A DNA stretch of 8,019 bases from Clostridia bacterium (lineage in GTDB: Bacteria > Bacillota > Clostridia > TANB77 > CAG-508), in NCBI GenBank assembly GCA_900752095.1, contig CAADUD010000102.1, forward strand, positions 1 to 8,019. Reading direction: 5' to 3'. This document shows, one piece after another, positions 5,533-8,019 of this stretch (position 1 is the stretch's first letter; each line of letters starts with the position of its first letter). The notes below the pieces were generated by a model. It was not told the origin of the DNA. It did no database searches and saw only the letters and a program-made list of their open reading frames with translations. A program made the position numbers and the translations under genes.

Positions 5533-5599
5533 AAAAGAGGTTTTCTAGTTTTTATTATCTACTTAAAAAGTAATAATAAAAATATAGAAAACCTCTTTT
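5533..5599. terminator. Very long hairpin, probable bidirectional terminator
   Basis: The arms 5533-5564 and 5568-5599 pair almost throughout their roughly 32 bases around an AAA loop. The outer 15 bases (AAAAGAGGTTTTCTA) are perfect and there are only minor mismatches or bulges further in. TTTTTATT follows on the plus strand, and on the minus strand the stem ends with TTTTCTT. It lies 50 bases after the small operon and about 160 bases after thrS, which converge here. The stem is unusually long for a terminator. The rest of 5484-5757 is AT-rich and I see no gene in it. Confidence 0.78.
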
Positions 5600-5757
5600 T
5601 ATTGTGTGCAAAAAAATCAAAGGTTTTTGCTATTGGCAAGACTAAGTTTCCTTAGGCTATATCCTCAATACCAAATATACAACATGGCAATATTAAATTT
5701 CATTTTATTTATTTTTAAATTTTACCTTTTAAACACAAAATTCTATATTAAATATGC

Positions 5758-7668
5758 CTATTGTTCAAAATTTTCTACTTCTTTTTGTACTTTTTCTATA
5801 AAGTCTTGTAACTTCATTTGTCCAATATCTCCATCTTTTCTAGAACGTACTCCTACTGCATTTGCTTCTACTTCTTTATCTCCTAATACTAGCATATATG
5901 GAATTTTTTGAAGTTGTGCTTCACGGATTTTGTATCCTATTTTTTCTTGTCTGTCATCTAATTCTACACGAATACCATTTTTTTCTAATTCTGATTTTAG
6001 TTTTTCTGCATATTGTTTATGGTTATCTGCAATTGGTAATAATTTTACTTGTACTGGGGCAAGCCAAGTTGGAAATGCACCTGCATAATGTTCTATTAAA
6101 ATACCAATAAATCTTTCTATGCTTCCAAAAACTACTCTATGAAGCATAACTGGTCTATGTTTTTCTCCATCTTCTCCAATATAGGTTAAGTCAAATCTTT
6201 CTGGCATTTGGAAATCTAACTGGATGGTTCCACATTGCCAATCTCTTCCTAGACAATCTTTAATATGGAAATCAATTTTAGGACCATAAAAAGCTCCATC
6301 TCCTTCATTTAGTTGATATTCCATTCCTTGGTCTTCTAATGCTTTCTTTAAAGCACTTTCTGCCATATTCCAATCTTCATCGGAACCCATGGAGTCTTCT
6401 GGTCTAGTAGATAATTCTACTGTATAGGTAAATCCAAAAATACTATAAACTTCATTAATTAAATGCATTAAGTTTACAATTTCAGATTCGATTTGGTCTG
6501 GCAAACAGAAAATATGAGCATCATCTTGTGTAAAACATCTAACTCTAAATAAACCATTTAATTGACCAGATTTTTCGTGTCTATGAACTAAACCAAGTTC
6601 TCCTAAGCGGATTGGAAATTCCTTATAAGAATGCATTTTACTTTTATAAACTAACATTCCACCTGGACAGTTCATTGGTTTTAAAGCATAATCTTGTTCA
6701 TCTATTTTAGTAGTATACATGTTATCTTTGTAATGATCCCAGTGACCTGAACGGTGCCATAATTCTTCATTTAAAATCATTGGAGTTTTAATTTCTTGAT
6801 ATCCATTTGCAATATGTTTTTTTCTCCAAAAATCTTCCAAAATATTACGAAGTACCATTCCCTTTGGTAAAAAGAACGGAAAACCTGGTCCTTCTGGTAA
6901 TAGCATAAATAACTCTAATTCTTTTCCTAATTTTTTATGATCTCTTTTCTTTGCTTCTTCAATCATATTTAAGTAGTCTTCTAACATACTTGCTTTTGGG
7001 AAAGAAATACCATAAATTCTTTGAAGAGTTTGCTTTGTTTCGTCCCCTCTCCAATAAGAAGAGGATGAACTTAATAATTTGAATGCTTTAATACCACCAG
7101 TACTCATAATATGAGGACCTGCACAAAGCTCTTTAAATTCTCCTTGGTCATAAAAACTAATTTCTTCTCCTTCTGGTAAATCTTCAATTAATTCTACTTT
7201 GTATGGTTCTTTTCTAACTTCCATTAATTGAATGGCTTCTTGTTTTGGAAGAGTATATCTAGTAATCGCAAGATTTTCTTTAATAATCTTTTTCATTTCT
7301 TCTTCTATTTTAGCAATTTCTTCCTCTGTAAAAGGTTTTTCTACATCAAAATCATAATAGAACCCATTTGCAATAGAAGGACCTATTGTTAATTTTACAC
7401 TATCTCCATAAATTCTTTTAATAGCTTGCGCCATAATATGAGAAGTAGTATGCCAATATGTTTTTTTACCATCCTCGTCATCAAAAGTTAAAATTTCTAA
7501 CTTACAATCTTTTTGTATCTCGGTACGTAAATCTTTTACTTCTCCATCTACTCTGCCAGCCATAGCATTTCTAGCTAGCCCTTCACTAATTTGTTTTGCA
7601 ATATCTAAAATAGAGCTACCTTCTTTTACCTCTATTTTAGAACCATCTTTTAATTCTACTTTTATCAT
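5758..7668 (-). CDS. thrS: Threonyl-tRNA synthetase
   Basis: This cytoplasmic class II enzyme charges tRNA-Thr with threonine using ATP. Its 636 residues match the usual full bacterial length. The order is a TGS domain (about 1-62), the N-terminal editing domain (63-225), the catalytic core (about 240-535) and the anticodon-binding domain (540-632). The editing site has HTTSH (His73, His77) and CAGPH (Cys182, His186), so hydrolysis of Ser-tRNA-Thr should be retained. The catalytic zinc is held by Cys334 in MNCPGG, His385 in DDAHIF and His510 in MLHR. Motif 2 includes Arg363 in HRHE and motif 3 is GSIERFIGILIEHYAG (515-530). The start is supported by AGGAGG (7674-7679) five bases before the ATG. 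Expression is controlled by the T-box leader directly upstream. Nothing is missing or unusual in the protein. Confidence 0.99.
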   Translation of the reverse strand: MIKVELKDGSKIEVKEGSSILDIAKQISEGLARNAMAGRVDGEVKDLRTEIQKDCKLEILTFDDEDGKKTYWHTTSHIMAQAIKRIYGDSVKLTIGPSIANGFYYDFDVEKPFTEEEIAKIEEEMKKIIKENLAITRYTLPKQEAIQLMEVRKEPYKVELIEDLPEGEEISFYDQGEFKELCAGPHIMSTGGIKAFKLLSSSSSYWRGDETKQTLQRIYGISFPKASMLEDYLNMIEEAKKRDHKKLGKELELFMLLPEGPGFPFFLPKGMVLRNILEDFWRKKHIANGYQEIKTPMILNEELWHRSGHWDHYKDNMYTTKIDEQDYALKPMNCPGGMLVYKSKMHSYKEFPIRLGELGLVHRHEKSGQLNGLFRVRCFTQDDAHIFCLPDQIESEIVNLMHLINEVYSIFGFTYTVELSTRPEDSMGSDEDWNMAESALKKALEDQGMEYQLNEGDGAFYGPKIDFHIKDCLGRDWQCGTIQLDFQMPERFDLTYIGEDGEKHRPVMLHRVVFGSIERFIGILIEHYAGAFPTWLAPVQVKLLPIADNHKQYAEKLKSELEKNGIRVELDDRQEKIGYKIREAQLQKIPYMLVLGDKEVEANAVGVRSRKDGDIGQMKLQDFIEKVQKEVENFEQ

Positions 7669-7690
7669 CTTTTCCTCCTTCTGTGGACGG

Positions 7691-7736
7691 ATAATAAAAA
7701 TACTCCTAAAATATATTTTCTATATATTTTAGGAGT
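7691..7736 (-). terminator. Regulated terminator of the thrS T-box
   Basis: A perfect 15-bp stem (7702-7716 with 7722-7736) with a 5-base loop is followed on the minus strand by ATTTTTATTAT. It lies between the T-box sequence and the thrS ribosome binding site. Its upstream side can be sequestered by the antiterminator when uncharged tRNA binds. Confidence 0.93.
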
Positions 7737-7906
7737 GCTTTTATAACACGGTTCCATCCCTTGCTTTACTTAATTATTTCTTTAACGCAGAAATACGTCT
7801 AGTTTTGCTAGAAACAACGAGGTAGTTTTTCAAATCCGTTTATTTAGACTAGCTTTCAGCCAATGACTAATCTTCTCTTTTAACAACCTTGATTTTACTT
7901 TGTCTC
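7691..7906 (-). promoter_or_regulatory. T-box riboswitch in the thrS leader (tRNA-Thr sensing)
   Basis: This leader RNA senses uncharged tRNA-Thr and lets thrS transcription continue when it binds. A basal Stem I helix pairs GAGACAA (7900-7906) with TTGTTTC (7811-7817). Above it lie AGTA on the 5' side and GAA on the 3' side, like the S-turn of a specifier loop. The distal stem GATTAG/CTAGTC carries a loop with GCTG (7857-7860), the GNUG motif that stacks on the tRNA elbow. The specifier region reads ACT then ACC (7826-7821), both Thr codons, so I cannot say which is read. The T-box sequence AAGGGATGGAACCGTG (7747-7762) contains UGGA, which would pair with a tRNA ending UCCA. The terminator at 7702-7736 completes the switch. 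Confidence 0.95.
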
Positions 7907-7936
7907 ATTTTTGTTTTTTCTTTATCACTAAAATGA

Positions 7937-7965
7937 ATTATACTCTTTTTTTGAGTGATAGTCAA
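7937..7965 (-). promoter_or_regulatory. Promoter of thrS
   Basis: On the minus strand TTGACT (7960-7965) and a perfect TATAAT (7937-7942) are spaced by 17 bases. The predicted start near 7930 gives a leader of about 260 bases, the right size for a complete T-box. From 7966 to the right edge I see only AT-rich sequence and no gene. Confidence 0.87.
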
Positions 7966-8019
7966 GCATTCGACAAAATTTTATATAAATCCATCATTAT
8001 TTAATAGTACATTATGTAA

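Noticed and set aside
5608..5630. GCAAAAA/TTTTTGC hairpin as the thrS terminator
   Set aside because: The 7-bp A/T stem is weak and has no proper T tail on the minus strand. The long hairpin at 5533-5599 is a better candidate.
5606..6110. Plus-strand frames antisense to the 3' end of thrS
   Set aside because: They are hydrophobic shadow frames opposite a complete threonyl-tRNA synthetase, with no expression signals.

Overview
The window looks like chromosomal DNA of a low-GC Gram-positive bacterium, most likely an anaerobic, Clostridia-type firmicute. The evidence is the strong A+T bias, AGGAGG-type ribosome binding sites before nearly every gene, consensus TTGACx/TATAAT promoters, U-tailed intrinsic terminators and a T-box riboswitch ahead of thrS. 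TGG is used for tryptophan and no recoding is evident. I see no insertion sequence, phage gene, CRISPR array or replication origin.

Layout, left to right. Positions 1-333 (minus) hold the first 111 residues of a CadC-like ArsR/SmtB metal sensor, which runs off the left edge. Its consensus promoter is overlaid by two matching operator half-palindromes at 413-467. Positions 602-1156 (minus) encode a maltose/galactoside O-acetyltransferase-type hexapeptide acetyltransferase with its own promoter and a probable terminator. A divergent promoter drives tRNA-Leu(CAA) at 1303-1385. The terminator of that tRNA physically contains the promoter of the next gene, a 262-residue protein I do not recognise (1494-2282). 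A bidirectional terminator at 2335-2386 separates it from a convergent 772-residue Lys/Glu-rich coiled-coil protein (2396-4714, minus), also unrecognised.

Divergent from the 772-residue gene is a two-gene operon, 4886-5161 and 5190-5483, encoding small proteins of 91 and 97 residues. They share an HPI...Y-x-FGN core and look like diverged tandem paralogues. A very long hairpin (5533-5599) closes that operon and can also stop transcripts arriving from thrS. thrS (5758-7668, minus) is a complete threonyl-tRNA synthetase. It is preceded by a full T-box leader with Stem I, threonine specifier, T-box sequence and terminator, and by a consensus promoter at 7937-7965.

The recognisable genes are housekeeping or generic functions: translation of UUG and Thr codons, metal sensing and sugar acetylation. 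The unexplained material is the orphan 262-residue gene and the divergent pair of transcription units made by the 772-residue gene and the small paralogue operon. Those are the places to look for something new. I found no direct sequence evidence of a defence, toxin or secretion function in them.
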